DNA from: Armigeres subalbatus
Lineage: Eukaryota > Arthropoda > Insecta > Diptera > Culicidae
Direction: 5' to 3'
NCBI RefSeq assembly: GCF_024139115.2
Contig: NC_085140.1
Location: 332,999,953-333,063,952, forward strand
Length of the DNA: 64,000 nucleotides
Of this stretch, positions 1 through 10,336 are shown piece after piece. The notes below the pieces were generated by a model. That model was given only the letters and a program-made list of their open reading frames with translations. It ran no database searches and was not told the DNA's origin. The position numbers were made by a program, and so were the translations under genes. Numbering within the stretch: position 1 is the first letter of the stretch; each line of letters opens with the position of its first letter.

Positions 1-299
1 TGTCGATCCGGACCAAAGTTTATGAACTCCCGGATTTGTTAATTTCGATCGAAATCACACAGGATTGGTCGGAGTAGAAAGATGAGCGATTGAAAAACCC
101 ATTGCCAATGGAAAAGGGAGGTGTGTGGAATAAATATTGAGATAATTTTGATAATCAAAAATTCAAACTAGAATGTAAACAAGCCGGTTTCACTCAATCT
201 AAAGCAGCGCACTCTGGGATAGATTCTTATTAAATTTGCCTATTGCATAACCGCCCTGGGTTGATAGCCATGATAAAGGAAGGGACCTGCACAGTTAAG

Positions 300-410
300 T
301 GTGGTTAAGTCCATGAGAGCATTAACGCATCTGGGAGTAATGATCGACGATAAACCCAATTTTACGAGCCACGTCGATTATGGATGCCAAAGGGCATGGT
401 CAGACCAACT
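300..410 (+). pseudogene. Non-LTR retrotransposon RT C-terminal fragment
   Basis: The + strand reads LGVMIDDKPNF followed by SHVDYGCQRA. This is the conserved block after the RT palm in Jockey/R1/I-type elements (consensus LGVMIDxxLxFxxHVxYxCxKA). Only about 35 codons are recognisable. It abuts an endonuclease piece of the same kind of element on the opposite strand, so the locus is rearranged or two fragments were juxtaposed. It is a dead relic. Confidence 0.6.
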
Positions 411-760
411 TCCAGTTTACACAGATGTTCTATAAACATGGCTGTTTCAAGAAGTTGTTTTCATAGCTTCGGGATCGCCGAATCTTCGGATTGCACGGAA
501 TGCGTAGGCGAGATGGAGTCTAATACCTCAGCTCTATTAGATACCATAAAGGTTGGGCGATTGCCTATGTTAAGTAAACCTATTTGGTAATACTCAAGTA
601 TTCCATCAAGCTGGAGCCTTTCAGATTGATATTCGAGCTACCCCAGACGATGTGATGAGCATTAGCATCACTGCCGACAATTAGCGGAAGGCCTTTTAAA
701 GTGCAATATTATGCATCTCGAGATAAAATAGAATACAGCGGCTTCCTGCGGGTTGCTTCT
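411..760 (-). pseudogene. Non-LTR retrotransposon endonuclease (APE) fragment
   Basis: The - strand reads PLIVGSDANAHHIVWGSS (about 695-625), the catalytic SDxNAHH block of APE endonucleases. It continues, in another frame, as NIGNRPTFMVSNRAEVLD (about 570-510). The frame change between the two blocks shows it is broken. The EVLD block recurs on the + strand at 62.94 kb, so both window edges carry the same family. Confidence 0.7.
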
Positions 761-1640
761 CAGGTAATCGCAGCGGTCACTAAACACGACAGAGTTAATG
801 AAAATCTTACCCATCGTATGCACTTGCCATGATAAACACTCTCCATGTACTCAGTGACTCCGGTTGCATCTCACTAATACAATAGAACACTCCTGTCATT
901 TCGCGAAAAGCACGTGGTTTTTTTTTGAGCGGCAAAATTCTGCCTATCTTCTAACACGGCGGCTATCTTGACGTTTACCTTCGCAGTCGAGCCTGCGAGC
1001 GTAAGACCGCCGCAGCATTCTAAAAAAAGATAAGCGCGACAATATATGACAACTAGTTTAAAAGCATCCGTAGGAGATGCTTCATCATGTGGTAAATAAA
1101 CCGAACAATAGACGTATTTCCTGACGGGGGTTCCGCCATAGCGTTGTTAACAAGCACGGCATTGATCGAGAGTTTGTCATTCCAATTCGCGAAGTCGAAG
1201 CAAATTCTGCTCTTCCTTCCTATGGGAAATCCCATTGCTATCTGTCAGAGTTTGAGTGAAACATGGCCGCCATCTCCTCCTCTCTGTTGCTCTACTGTAA
1301 AAACCCATAAAGAACTGTCATTGTTTGTGTGAAGAATTTTGCTTCGACTTCGCGAATACTGAAAGCAGCAGCCCGGTGGCATCCCTATCTCACACAATAG
1401 GTTTGTTTTGCAGCCAACATTGCGCGGCCGTATCCCACTGACAGTTCTGTATCCTAATGAGAATCAAATGTGATGTTTGTAAACAAATCATATACTATCA
1501 TGAATTTTACGCTGAGATGTTGGCTGCAAAAACATGGCGTCGAGCAATCAACCTGTAAAGCTGCAAAAACCAGGTTCACTAGGTTACCAAGGTAGAAAGT
1601 AGCCTTGCGAAAATGAGGCTCCTGCACCAAAGTCACTTGG
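761..1640. other. Unassigned sequence, probably transposon-derived
   Basis: No coding region or repeat with clear ends is visible. It lies between the endonuclease fragment and a 5'-end-like piece of the same non-LTR family, so it is probably a decayed ORF1/5' part of that element. That is inferred from position only. Confidence 0.3.
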
Positions 1641-1770
1641 AGTTTTTGGGACTTTTACCACTGGAATAGGCAATCCGTAGCGTTATTCTTAGCCAGATTA
1701 GGCTACTGACACAACACAACTATCATGGCTGTTCGGGGAGAGAAGCCAGCGAACAGCCAAATATGACCAT
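1641..1770 (-). mobile_element. 5' region fragment of the RNase H-type non-LTR element
   Basis: About 35 bases at 1649-1684 (beginning GGACTTTTACCACTGGAA) match, on the reverse strand, 62440-62480 with one difference. The matching site lies upstream of the endonuclease remnant at 62.9 kb. The orientation here agrees with the - strand endonuclease at 411-760. Confidence 0.5.
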
Positions 1771-1773
1771 ATT

Positions 1774-2180
1774 GATATTTTAGTTACCAGATAAAGATTG
1801 TCGCTGTCGTCGCTGTCCGGAACATCTTTTGCTGACGAGGTTAGGGGATCTAAATGTCAATGAAGGAAAATATTATAAATTCAGTAGAAAATCGAATTAT
1901 AGCCGCTATTGAAATTGGATTTTTCTCACAATCCATACGTTAAACCTAATTTCGGAAGTAGTGCGCTGTATAGCACATCACCAAATGAAAACAGCGCACC
2001 ACTTCCGAAGTTAGGTTTAACGTACGAATTGTGAGAAAAATCCAACTTTGTTAGCGGCTATAATTCGGATTTGCACTGAATTGATAATACATACGATTTG
2101 ACAGTTAGGTACCACACATGTTTCGGACAACAGAACAAAGGGAACCGAAGCGACAATCTTTATCTGGTAACTAAAATATC
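1774..2180. mobile_element. Foldback MITE (407 bp)
   Basis: The outer 32 bases (1774-1805, starting GATATTTTAGTTACCAGATA) are the perfect reverse complement of 2149-2180. A second inverted pair lies inside, about 1890-1970 against 1995-2075, sharing AGCGGCTATAATTC, GGATTTTTCTCAC and CTTCGGAAGT. There is no coding capacity. The long stem suggests a non-autonomous DNA element. I see no clear target duplication. Confidence 0.8.
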
Positions 2181-2213
2181 TTTTGTTGAACCCCTCAGCC
2201 CAACACGTTTACA

Positions 2214-2805
2214 CACTCAAAATAATTTTCACTTAGAAGCTACTTGAAAACATATGCAGATATTTTCCATGTAGTTTCGTGTGTAAAAGTTAAATGATTT
2301 ATTAGTGATGGCACTCATTATTCTCAATTCACCAGAAAATAAAATAAAATTTAAGTGAATTTTCGATTGGCCATGTACTTAAATTTTAAGTGAAAATTCG
2401 ATTTTTTTTTTCTATGATATCCCTGTAATTGATATCCCGTCCACTAGAAGCGGACGAGGGCAAAAAAAGGAGTAGAAAATTAATTCAAACTCAAACATGA
2501 TTTTTGCAAATCGTTCTCATAATGCTTCTGCAAAATGTTTCATTAGCGATTGTTAATAAACGTACATTTCGCTCTGAGAACCCCACTCATATATTTTTCA
2601 TACATTCATTTTGAGTAGAATTTACTAGAAGAGTATATAGAAATTATTTTCTATGTTTCTTGATGAATTCCACTACATTTCTTATTAAGATGCACTTGTG
2701 ATTTGAGTCAGTTTTATTTGATTCCAGTAAGACCGATCAAAGTTTCGATTTTTAAAGTCTACATGACTTTTTATAGTGGAATTAAAGTGATAATTATTTT
2801 GAGTG
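2214..2805. mobile_element. MITE copy 1, CACTCAAAATAATT family
   Basis: It begins CACTCAAAATAATTTTCACT and ends in the imperfect reverse complement (AGTGATAATTATTTTGAGTG). The 592-bp unit aligns along its length with 3599-4193, including a GATATCCCGTCCACTAGAAGC block. It is non-coding, and the two copies have diverged substantially. Confidence 0.8.
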
Positions 2806-2826
2806 ATGAATAGATATCGCCTTTAG

Positions 2827-2966
2827 TAGAGTCCTATAAGAAGAGTAACGCCATGTGGCACGTTTGACAGGTCTCCTGCTCGTTTGGAACGCGCATTCGT
2901 ATGGAACTGACAGACGATTCTGTTCCAATTCTGACACTTGACGACACTGTTATTATAGTCACTGTA
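2827..2966. repeat. 140-bp dispersed repeat, copy 1
   Basis: It starts TAGAGTCCTATAAGAAGAGT and ends TTATTATAGTCACTGTA. A second copy of exactly the same length lies at 29534-29673 with about four differences. The ends are imperfect inverted repeats and each starts and ends with TA, as expected for a short Tc1/mariner-type MITE. Confidence 0.75.
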
Positions 2967-3598
2967 GCCTTTAGTATAAGTTTTCGATATGAATTTTTTT
3001 TGTACTTTATTTTCGTGATTTTAATAGATTAGAGACATCGCCGTAGGGGCTAAAACCAGGCTATTGACATCCTATTGTTTAGCCCATCGCCAGATCGTAC
3101 ACTGAGAAAAATTCCATGGTAACGGTTTTACTATTTTGTAGACTACGCCATGTTTTTAAAACAACCACAAATTTTCAGTTAAATTAACCACGCATACGGA
3201 TCACTATAGGAGAACGTTTCTCCTGAGCTTACGATTTGGTATCCGATAAGTTTGGCAAAAAATGTCTCTTATAGAAAAAGAAAAGTCCAACTCCGTACTG
3301 CTTACCGTTTTAATTAAATCAAATTGCTTCTAGAATGTTTGAGAAGAGTTTCAAAAACTTCTTCGTATGGTTTCCCGTATGGAATTTTTTTCGATTATCA
3401 TCTATCTGCTTCTTGTTCTTTATGCAACATCAAAGCGTTTATCACGTATTTTGATATGGAACCCTATGCAACATATCGATTTTGTCGCGCAACAGTATAA
3501 TGTATCCTGTGTTATGATACAAACAGTCCTGACGTTTTCCCCAGGCTACTGTCATGCTATTGTTTAGCCCATCGCCAAATCGTAGCCAGGATGTCCCG
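2967..3598. other. Spacer with an internal direct repeat
   Basis: A block of about 45 bases ending TATTGTTTAGCCCATCGCCA (about 3056-3101) recurs at about 3543-3588. The remainder is AT-rich with no gene visible. The short ORF at 3367-3567 has no recognisable domain and is not called. Confidence 0.5.
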
Positions 3599-4193
3599 CA
3601 CTCAAAATAATTTTCACTCAAGAGTTACATGAAAACATATGCGGATATTTTCCATCTAGTTTCGTTTGTAGAAGTTAAATGATTTGTTAGTGATGGTACT
3701 CACTGCTCTCAATTCACTACAAAATGTAATTAAATTTAAGTGAATTGAAATTTCAACAAACACGTAGATTTTAAGTGAATTGGAATAATAGTTTGCGCAA
3801 TACTCTTGTGAGAGATAATAATTCCCGTCCACTAGAGGCGGACGGGACCAAAAATGGAGTAGTGAAATATTTATTTCATACTCAGACTTAATTTTGTAAA
3901 TTGCTCTCATGATGTTCCTGCGCAATTTTTCATTAGCGATTGATGCAAAACATACACTTCTCCCTGAGTACCCCACTCATATATTTTTATACATTCGTGA
4001 CAAGTAGTATTCACTAGAAAAAAACATAGATATTGTTTTCTATGTTTTCATTTAAATTTCACTACATTTATTTTTGGTATGTATATGACATATGAGTAAG
4101 TTTTATTAGACACAAGTAAGATCGTAAAATATTACGATTTTTAAAGCCTACCTGATTTTTATAGTGGAAATTAAGTGACAATTATTTTGAGTG
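3599..4193. mobile_element. MITE copy 2, CACTCAAAATAATT family
   Basis: This 595-bp second copy has ends CACTCAAAATAATTTTCACT and AGTGACAATTATTTTGAGTG, whose reverse complement differs from the left end at one base. The 106-residue antisense ORF inside it is chance. It sits about 220 bp upstream of the NDUFA13 start, so it may overlap that promoter region. Confidence 0.8.
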
Positions 4194-4414
4194 CAGGCAC
4201 AATTTTTTTCATACTACTTTTCAATGATGACAGCGGTCTATGTCTATTGATGATGATGACACCGCGCTTGTCACAGGGTCGGTTTTCCCACAAGCACAAC
4301 TAACCACAGTGGCTGTCATTCAGATTCAGTGCGGGAGTGATTACGAGCAAAGGTTGTTTCCTATAATTCCTTAAAATTTTGTAATTTTATCACGATTTAC
4401 CTTCCCAGTTTCAA

Positions 4415-4949
4415 ATGAGTTCCTCCCCGGCGAAGCTGCAGGATCTGCCGCCGAAAGGTGGCTACCAGAGCATTCCCTTTTCGAGGATTCCAGCCAGGAA
4501 GTACTTCAAGGGTAAGTGCTTTCGTTTGAAGTCGGTTATGTCACCGATTGTTTTGATTCCCATCTGAGCTGATTTTTCTTCTCTTAACAGGATGGCAAAT
4601 GATTGCCGCCTACGCAGGATTCACGACCTTCGGTTTGTCGTTGTATTACCTGAACTGCAAGGAGAATAATCGCAACGAAATCGAGATGCGATCGGCACGA
4701 AACGTGATCTATGCGCTGCTGCTGGCCGAGCGAGATCGCGAATATCTTAAGCAGCTGCGGCGAAACCGCGACGAAGAAGCGGAACTGATGAAGGACGTGA
4801 AGGGTTGGGAAGTGGGTACCTGGTATGGTGAGCCGGTCTTCAAAACGGTGCCCAAGGATAAATTTTTGGATCCGAGCTTCCAGGAGTTCTATGTTCACTC
4901 CAGCTACAAGGATATGGCTAAGCGCAAGAACACGAAGCTGATGACCTAA
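4415..4949 (+). CDS. NDUFA13: NADH dehydrogenase [ubiquinone] 1 alpha subcomplex subunit 13 (GRIM-19)
   Basis: This is an accessory subunit of mitochondrial respiratory complex I, held in the inner membrane by one helix. Exon 1 is 4415-4511. A 79-bp intron (GTAAGT...TTAACAG, 4512-4590) splits a glycine codon. Exon 2 is 4591-4949, giving 151 residues against 144 in human. The N-terminus starts MSSSPAKLQDLPPKGGY, matching the family's PPxGGYxxIxxxRxxPxR start. A hydrophobic segment at about residues 34-53 (WQMIAAYAGFTTFGLSLYYL) is the single membrane span. It is followed by the charged helix with LLLAERDREYLKQLRRN and EAELMKDVKGWEVG, the family signature. The start ATG is the first in frame after stops and fits the conserved N-terminus. 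An ATG inside exon 2 would lose the membrane span. The reading frame is intact. Confidence 0.96.
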
Positions 4950-5034
4950 GCCGGGACCGCCTATTTGGTTATCTTGGGTACTGTGTTATCGTCAGATTCA
5001 GAAGTTTGTTTGAAGCAGAAACTTTATTGAGTAA

Positions 5035-5040
5035 AATAAA
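5035..5040 (+). promoter_or_regulatory. Poly(A) signal for NDUFA13
   Basis: AATAAA lies 86 bases after the NDUFA13 stop codon, a normal 3' UTR length for a short nuclear mitochondrial gene. Confidence 0.7.
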
Positions 5041-5584
5041 TCGTAGGTCTGTCAACAGTACCTAATTGTGTTAAATTTGAAGGCCGAAATACTTTGAACA
5101 CTTGGGGACAAATATTTACAGTGTGAAGTAAAACCACAAATACTTTTCCAATATATCCTAAATAAATATTTTATGATGATTTGTAGCTTACTTTGAATCT
5201 AGCGCTGTTCTTTTAGTGAAGGATTAGGTGTCTAATACTGTAATCGTTCAGGGAATGTTCTTGAGATTTTACTAAATCGGTGGTGACGATCCATCATATC
5301 ATACTTTGGAGAGATAATAGTCAACAGCCATGGAAAGTGCTATAGTTGACAACAGTGACGTATACGGTTTGAAGTCGTCACCAATTTTAGCAACTATGTT
5401 TTTACTACAACTAGTAGAAGATGAGGGTCAAGCGTTTCCCCTGGCAGCCCATGTTACATTAACAATATTTATTTTATTGATCATAGATGCTATTGGGAGA
5501 ATTTTAATTAGCATATAGTGAATTCAGATGTGATTTACCTTGCTTCTATTGTATCCTTTCTGAATATAATAACTTTTGATGCGG
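5041..5584. other. Intergenic sequence, nothing recognised
   Basis: AT-rich sequence between NDUFA13 and the BEL remnant. A 62-codon + strand ORF at 5330-5518 has a hydrophobic tail but no known domain, no splice context and no match I recognise. I leave it uncalled. Confidence 0.4.
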
Positions 5585-6490
5585 GAGTTAATTGAATCAA
5601 AACGGGACGAACCGGTACCACCAAACGTTGCAGCACGCTGGAGTTCATTCCAGTTCAAGTGAATTAAATTCACTTCATGACATGGATTTACCTAGCCGTT
5701 TTATCGTGGACGGTGCTGTGAGAATTGAGCTTCATGGGTTTTCGGATGCATCAGATCAAGCGTGTGGCGCTTGTGTCTACGCGAGGTCAATTTTACACGA
5801 TGGAACTTCACAACTGGTGTTGATGTGCAGTAAGGGAACGTCCACAAATTACGTAACGCTTAGAGGGGGGAGGGGGAGGTTAAGTGAAGTGTGACAGGGA
5901 GGAGGGGGGTTGAAAAAGTCCAATTTTTGCGTTACGTAATTAATGGATCTTCCCTAAGTCAAACATTTTGCCGAAGAAGAAGAAGGGAAAGCCAAAAACG
6001 ATATCCACCCACGCGCTGAATTAGAGGCTGCATTGTTGTTTGCCAATTTGCTCAAGAAGGTAACTTCAGCGCTTGATTGTACTTTTGCTTCAACGACTTT
6101 ATGGAGTGACTACGCATGATTACATTCGAAGTCGTCGAAAGCAATTAACGAAAGGGTCGCTTACTGTGAACGAGCTCAAATAGGCCACACTTTTGATCGT
6201 TCGATTAGTGCAGGTTGAAGTTTTCCAATCCGAAACTGCTTCAACTGCTGAAAAAGGATCACACTTCTATACACCCACTACGTTGTCTGAACCCCTTCAT
6301 TGATATCAACGATAGAATTCTCCGAGTGGGCGGCAGAAATAAACATGCAATCATTCCTTATGATAGTAAGCACCAGATGTTACTACCAGAGAGACATCCA
6401 CTAACTGTTACCCTTACGGCATCTCAACAACTGCAATCATCATCTCGATCAGCGTGGATTGTTAGCTGTTGTACGGCAGCGCTTCTGGTC
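5585..6490 (+). pseudogene. BEL/Pao pol remnant: RNase H and integrase N-terminal region
   Basis: RNase H of BEL type is recognised by IELHGFSDASDQACGACVY (about 5725-5780), whose HGFSDAS motif contains the first catalytic aspartate. After the MITE at 5833-5954, the text resumes with a match to the family's LELxAALLxANLLKKV block (about 6016-6060) and TLWSDYA (about 6100). The RVGGRN...LLPERHPLT block that precedes the integrase zinc finger follows (6330-6410), and the remnant stops at RFW where the gypsy element enters. Several stops and shifts are present. Confidence 0.85.
5833..5954. mobile_element. TA-flanked MITE inserted in BEL RNase H
   Basis: The ends AGGGAACGTCCACAAATTAC and GTAATTAATGGATCTTCCC are imperfect inverted repeats containing ATTACGTAACGC / GCGTTACGTAAT, with TA on both sides (5831-5832 and 5955-5956). 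The interior is purine-rich (GGGGGGAGGGGGAGG). The inner motif CACAAATTACGTAACGC plus G-run is shared with the element at 60628-61710, so the two are related. Confidence 0.75.
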
Positions 6491-6495
6491 TTCAC
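6491..6495 (+). repeat. Target site duplication TTCAC (left) of gypsy element 1
   Basis: TTCAC directly precedes the 5' LTR and also follows the 3' LTR at 12044-12048. A 5-bp duplication is typical of gypsy integrases. Confidence 0.9.
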
Positions 6496-6707
6496 TGATG
6501 TGTTCACCTAATAGGCTAAACCCCTTTTCGATACCATAATTCGAACATGTCATATATATGTATGTGTAGTATACTTTCTATATGCTGTATTATAGCAATA
6601 GCGTACTGATGATTAATAAAACCAGATTCGATCTCTTTCGTCTTCAACCATCTAAAAGTGCACACGTATTTTTTATTAGCTCTTCGCAAGTCTCTTATAA
6701 TTTATCA
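6496..6707 (+). repeat. 5' LTR of gypsy element 1
   Basis: 212 bp, from TGATGTGTTCACC to TATAATTTATCA. It matches the 3' LTR except for G/A in TAATAGRCTAAACC. It contains AATAAA (in GATTAATAAAACC), a plausible poly(A) signal. Confidence 0.93.
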
Positions 6708-7500
6708 GTGGCGACGAGGGAAATAATTATTTTCGGTGGAGCTACTTGGAAGACTGTAATTTCCATGAAATTTAACAGTATAGAGTAGTGAAAATTTCAT
6801 AGCGGTGAACATTTTGACCGTGTGTGAATAATAGAACTGAAGCTTGTGTCCCATGAACATTTGACCACTGTTAAATATAGAATACAGTGATTAATTGTTT
6901 CAAGGAGTGTTGGAATCAGTTCGTTTCATCATTATTGGTCGAACAGATTACAGATTTCAATATCCATATAAAAAATTGGCAAAGATTCATCCCAGCACGT
7001 GTTTCGTGAATATAGTGTAATACGCCATCTTTGAAGGTCTATTGTGAGGCTGTAGTAACAACCATCTAATCAAAAGGCCAGCAATAAAACGTGTATAATT
7101 CCTAATTAATTACATTAGGTGCACTTTGAAAAACTGTGTTGGATAGTGAGGATCAATCCCATGAATCCGTAAAAGGCTTGTGTGGTAAATACCAAATAGT
7201 GAACATATCCCGCGAAATACTTGATTGTGAGCCAGCAACAGTGGAAGTGTGAAGGTCAGCACCAGCTATAAATCAGCATCAGCAATTGAGTACCAGATGA
7301 ACCGAGGAATTTTGGTGTGACGGAAGCCAAGTATAGAGAAGGTCAGCACCAGTCATTAGGGAAGATAAAGGTTGGACGAAAACCGTAGCCATTGGAAGTA
7401 CCAGCTCACCATTGTAAATTAAAGGTCACGTAAGTCGTTCTATTCAATTTCTTATTATCTATTCTTTTAGTTCCTATTGTTCTTGTAATATTATACTATT
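6708..7500 (+). other. Gypsy 1 untranslated leader
   Basis: About 790 bp between the 5' LTR and the gag start. It begins with GTGGCGACGAGGG, placed where a tRNA primer-binding site should be. Two short repeats of AAGGTCAGCACCAG occur near 7250 and 7340. No ORF is recognised. Confidence 0.6.
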
Positions 7501-8597
7501 ATGTCTTCATTGATTGGAACCGTCGACCATTTTGTTAGAGGATCCAGCTTTGCTCAATATATGGAGCGTATGGATATACTCTATCAGTTGAATAATGTCG
7601 CAGATAACATGAAGAAAAGCCATTTTATCCGGGGCAGGACGTGATGACTATAGATTACGCCGATATGATAGAAAAACTTAAGAACCGGTTTGATAAAATA
7701 GAACCCAATATGATGCACAGGCATAGGCTACACATGAGGAAGCAGGGAATTGACGAACCAGCAGAAAACTATGTGCTAGGTATTAAACTTATTGCAGCTC
7801 AATGTGGATTCGGTGCTCACAAAGATGAAGCCATAAAAGACGCCATAATATTTGGGTTAAGGGATCAGGAATTGAAGCAGAAGTTGCTCATGAAGGACGA
7901 TATAGCTTTGGATGAGGTAGAACAAATAGTTATTAGAACTGAGTTAGCAAAATTACGTGTACAAACCCTGAACGGTCACGAAGAGAGTGGTAGGAGCATA
8001 AATTCAGTAAAATATCGTTTGGGCCAGAACCAAAGTAAATACGGTGAGTCTTCTGATTGGTGCGGTAGACAGCAAATACGTAGGTATGAAAACGGGTATC
8101 GTAGTCGGAGTTTAGATAGCAATCGAAGTCGCTCTCCAGGGAGAGAACAACATTCAGGTAGAGGTCATTATAATAATTACAACCGGTACGATAATCGTAA
8201 TCATCGCCCGTCGTACCAACACCGTCGCAAACCTGAGAACGATGATATTCATGCAAATGTGATTTGCAATTTTTGCAAGAAAAGAGGTCATGTAAAAAGG
8301 AACTGCCTAAAATTGAGAAACCGACGCACTGTTAATTTTGTAGAGGAAAAGGATTTAGAAAAGGAAGAAAGCTATGATTTCAAACGACTAAGCATTCGCG
8401 ATACGGACGATTCTGACAATGATTATGCTTGTATGATGATCAAAACAGGGTTCACAAATGCTCCTTGCTTAATAGAGGTTTCGATAGATGGTAGAAAAAT
8501 TAACATGGAAGTTGACTCTGGAGCAGCGGTTTCTGTTATTAGCTTAGCTACACATAAAGATTGTTTCGCAAATGTAAAAAGTAATGAAATGCACTAG
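7501..8597 (+). pseudogene. Gypsy 1 gag with zinc knuckle and protease motif
   Basis: The start is ATG at 7501 (MSSLIGTVDHFVRG, then SFAQYMERMDILYQL), matching the opening of many insect gypsy Gag proteins. It shifts frame at about 7625 and continues as the 318-codon frame at 7641-8597. A CCHC knuckle CNFCKKRGHVKRNC lies at about 8266-8307. It is preceded by an Arg/Ser/Asn/Tyr-rich basic stretch likely to bind RNA. A retropepsin active site VDSGAAVSVIS lies at about 8512-8544. Compared with intact relatives, the Gag seems shortened around the frameshift. Confidence 0.9.
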
Positions 8598-8599
8598 TA

Positions 8600-9660
8600 G
8601 CCTTATCGTAGTTAACGGTCAACGATTAAACATTTTGGAAAAATTCAAGTTAGAGTGCAAATTAACAATATTGAAAAGCAGGTATCGTTGATCATTTTGG
8701 ATTGTTCAAGCAACTTTGTGCCGCTTTTGGGTAGAAATTGGTTGGAGGTATTTTCCCTCACTGGAGAAATACATTTGCTAATGCCATGAGCCTCAATTCA
8801 CTGCAATCTTCGGAAATCAATGCAAAAACATGGGTAATTTTGAAATTGATATTAAGTCAATGTTTCCAAATTGTTTTGATGGTGATTTTTCCAAACCAAT
8901 TTTAGGTCACGAAGCAGATCTAGTATTGAAAGATAATCAACCAATTTTCAAAAAGCATACGAGGTGCCATTTAAGCTTAGGGACAAAGTGTGGGAGCATT
9001 TAAACTCTCTTGAAAAACAGAAGGTGATCACCCCTATCCAGGTTAGCGAGTGGGCGTCACCGGTGGTCATTGTTTTGAAAAGGACGACGATATTCGTATG
9101 GTTATCGACTGTAAGGTATCTATAAATAAAATTATAATACCTAATACTTACCCACTACCATTGGCGCAAGACATATTTGCATCTCTATCGGGTTGTAAGT
9201 GGTTTTGTTGTCTTGACTTGGCGGGGCGTACACGCAGTTACAACTTTCAAAAGGGCCAGAAAATTTATGGTAATAAATACGATCAAAGGTTTATACACTT
9301 ACAATCGTTTACCACAGGAGCCTCTTCAAGTGCGTCTCTATTCCAGAAAATAATGGATCAAATTTTAGCTGGGTTGAAACATGTACGCTGTTATCTTGAC
9401 GATGTTTTAGTCGCAGGAGCCACGAAGGAAAAGTGTTTAAAGAATCTGATGATGGTGATGGAAACATTACATTCCGTCAATATTAAAATAAATTTAAAAA
9501 GTGTAAGTTTTTGTAAATTCTCTTCCATATCTAGGACATTTGATCACGGATAATGGTTTGCTTCCATCACCGGAAAAAGTTTTAACTATTAAAGAAGCAA
9601 AATACCCAAGGATGTATCAGAGCTGAAGGCTTTTCTCGGACTAGTAAATTATTATGGAAA
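8600..9660 (+). pseudogene. Gypsy 1 protease C-end and reverse transcriptase
   Basis: After gag, three frames share the text. The block PLLGRNWLEV (about 8720-8750) is the protease/RT linker typical of K02A2.6-like gypsy pol. RT begins near 9000 with VITPIQVSEWASPVV, runs through 9050-9553 with MVIDCKVSINK and the catalytic YLDDVLV (about 9394-9414), then shifts again with a GHLITDNGL block after 9535. Expected residues between CLDLAG and the YLDD box are partly altered (AGRTRSY in place of the usual DAYxQ). Confidence 0.88.
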
Positions 9661-9673
9661 ATTTGTACCTAGA

Positions 9674-10336
9674 TTGTCAGTAACTTTGGAACCTCTATAT
9701 CAGTTACTAAAGAAGAACAAGAAATTCACATGGGATGACCATTGTCAGCTAGCTTTTGATCAATGTAAAACGGCGTTACTTTTAGCGGAAATCTTAGAAT
9801 TTTATGATCCTAACAAACCAGTTGTAGTAATTACTGACGCGTGTACATATGGACTGGGAGGAGTTATTGCTCATATAGTTGACGGAGAAGAGAAACCTAT
9901 CAGTTTCACTTCCTTTTCTCTCAATGCTGCACAGAGAAAATACCCCATATTACATCTTGAAGCACTGGCGGTAGTGTGCACAGTTAAGAAATTTCATAAA
10001 TTTTTGTTCGGTCAGAAGTTTATGATATTTACGGACCATAAACCGTTACTGGGGATTTTTGGAAAAGAAGGGAAAAACCAGCTGTGTGTCACTAGATTGC
10101 AGAGGTACATGATGGACTTGTCGATATATGACTATGAAATAGTTTATAGGCCTTCCACACAGATGGGAAATGCCGATTTCTGTTCTCGGTTCCATTTGAA
10201 TGTAGAAGTTCCGAAATTCATTGATAGTGGCAGTATAAAGTGTATTAATTTCTTCAATGATTTTCCACTTGACTATGCTATAATAGCCAAAGAAACAGAA
10301 AAGATGAATTCTTGTCAAAAATTGCGTTTTACGTAA
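9674..10336 (+). pseudogene. Gypsy 1 RNase H domain
   Basis: LEPLYQLLKKNKKFTWDDHCQLAF is the thumb/connection. VVITDACTYGLGGVI holds the first RNase H aspartate (family DAS). FTSFSLNAAQRKYPILHLEALAVV holds the glutamate, and FTDHKPLLGIF the third acidic residue. Mutation of the usual DASxxGxGAV to DACTYGLGGV is mild. It is one open frame of 220 codons and ends with a short spacer before integrase. Confidence 0.9.

Noticed and set aside
3656..3976. 106-codon - strand ORF
   Set aside because: It lies wholly inside MITE copy 2 and is not open in copy 1. No domain.
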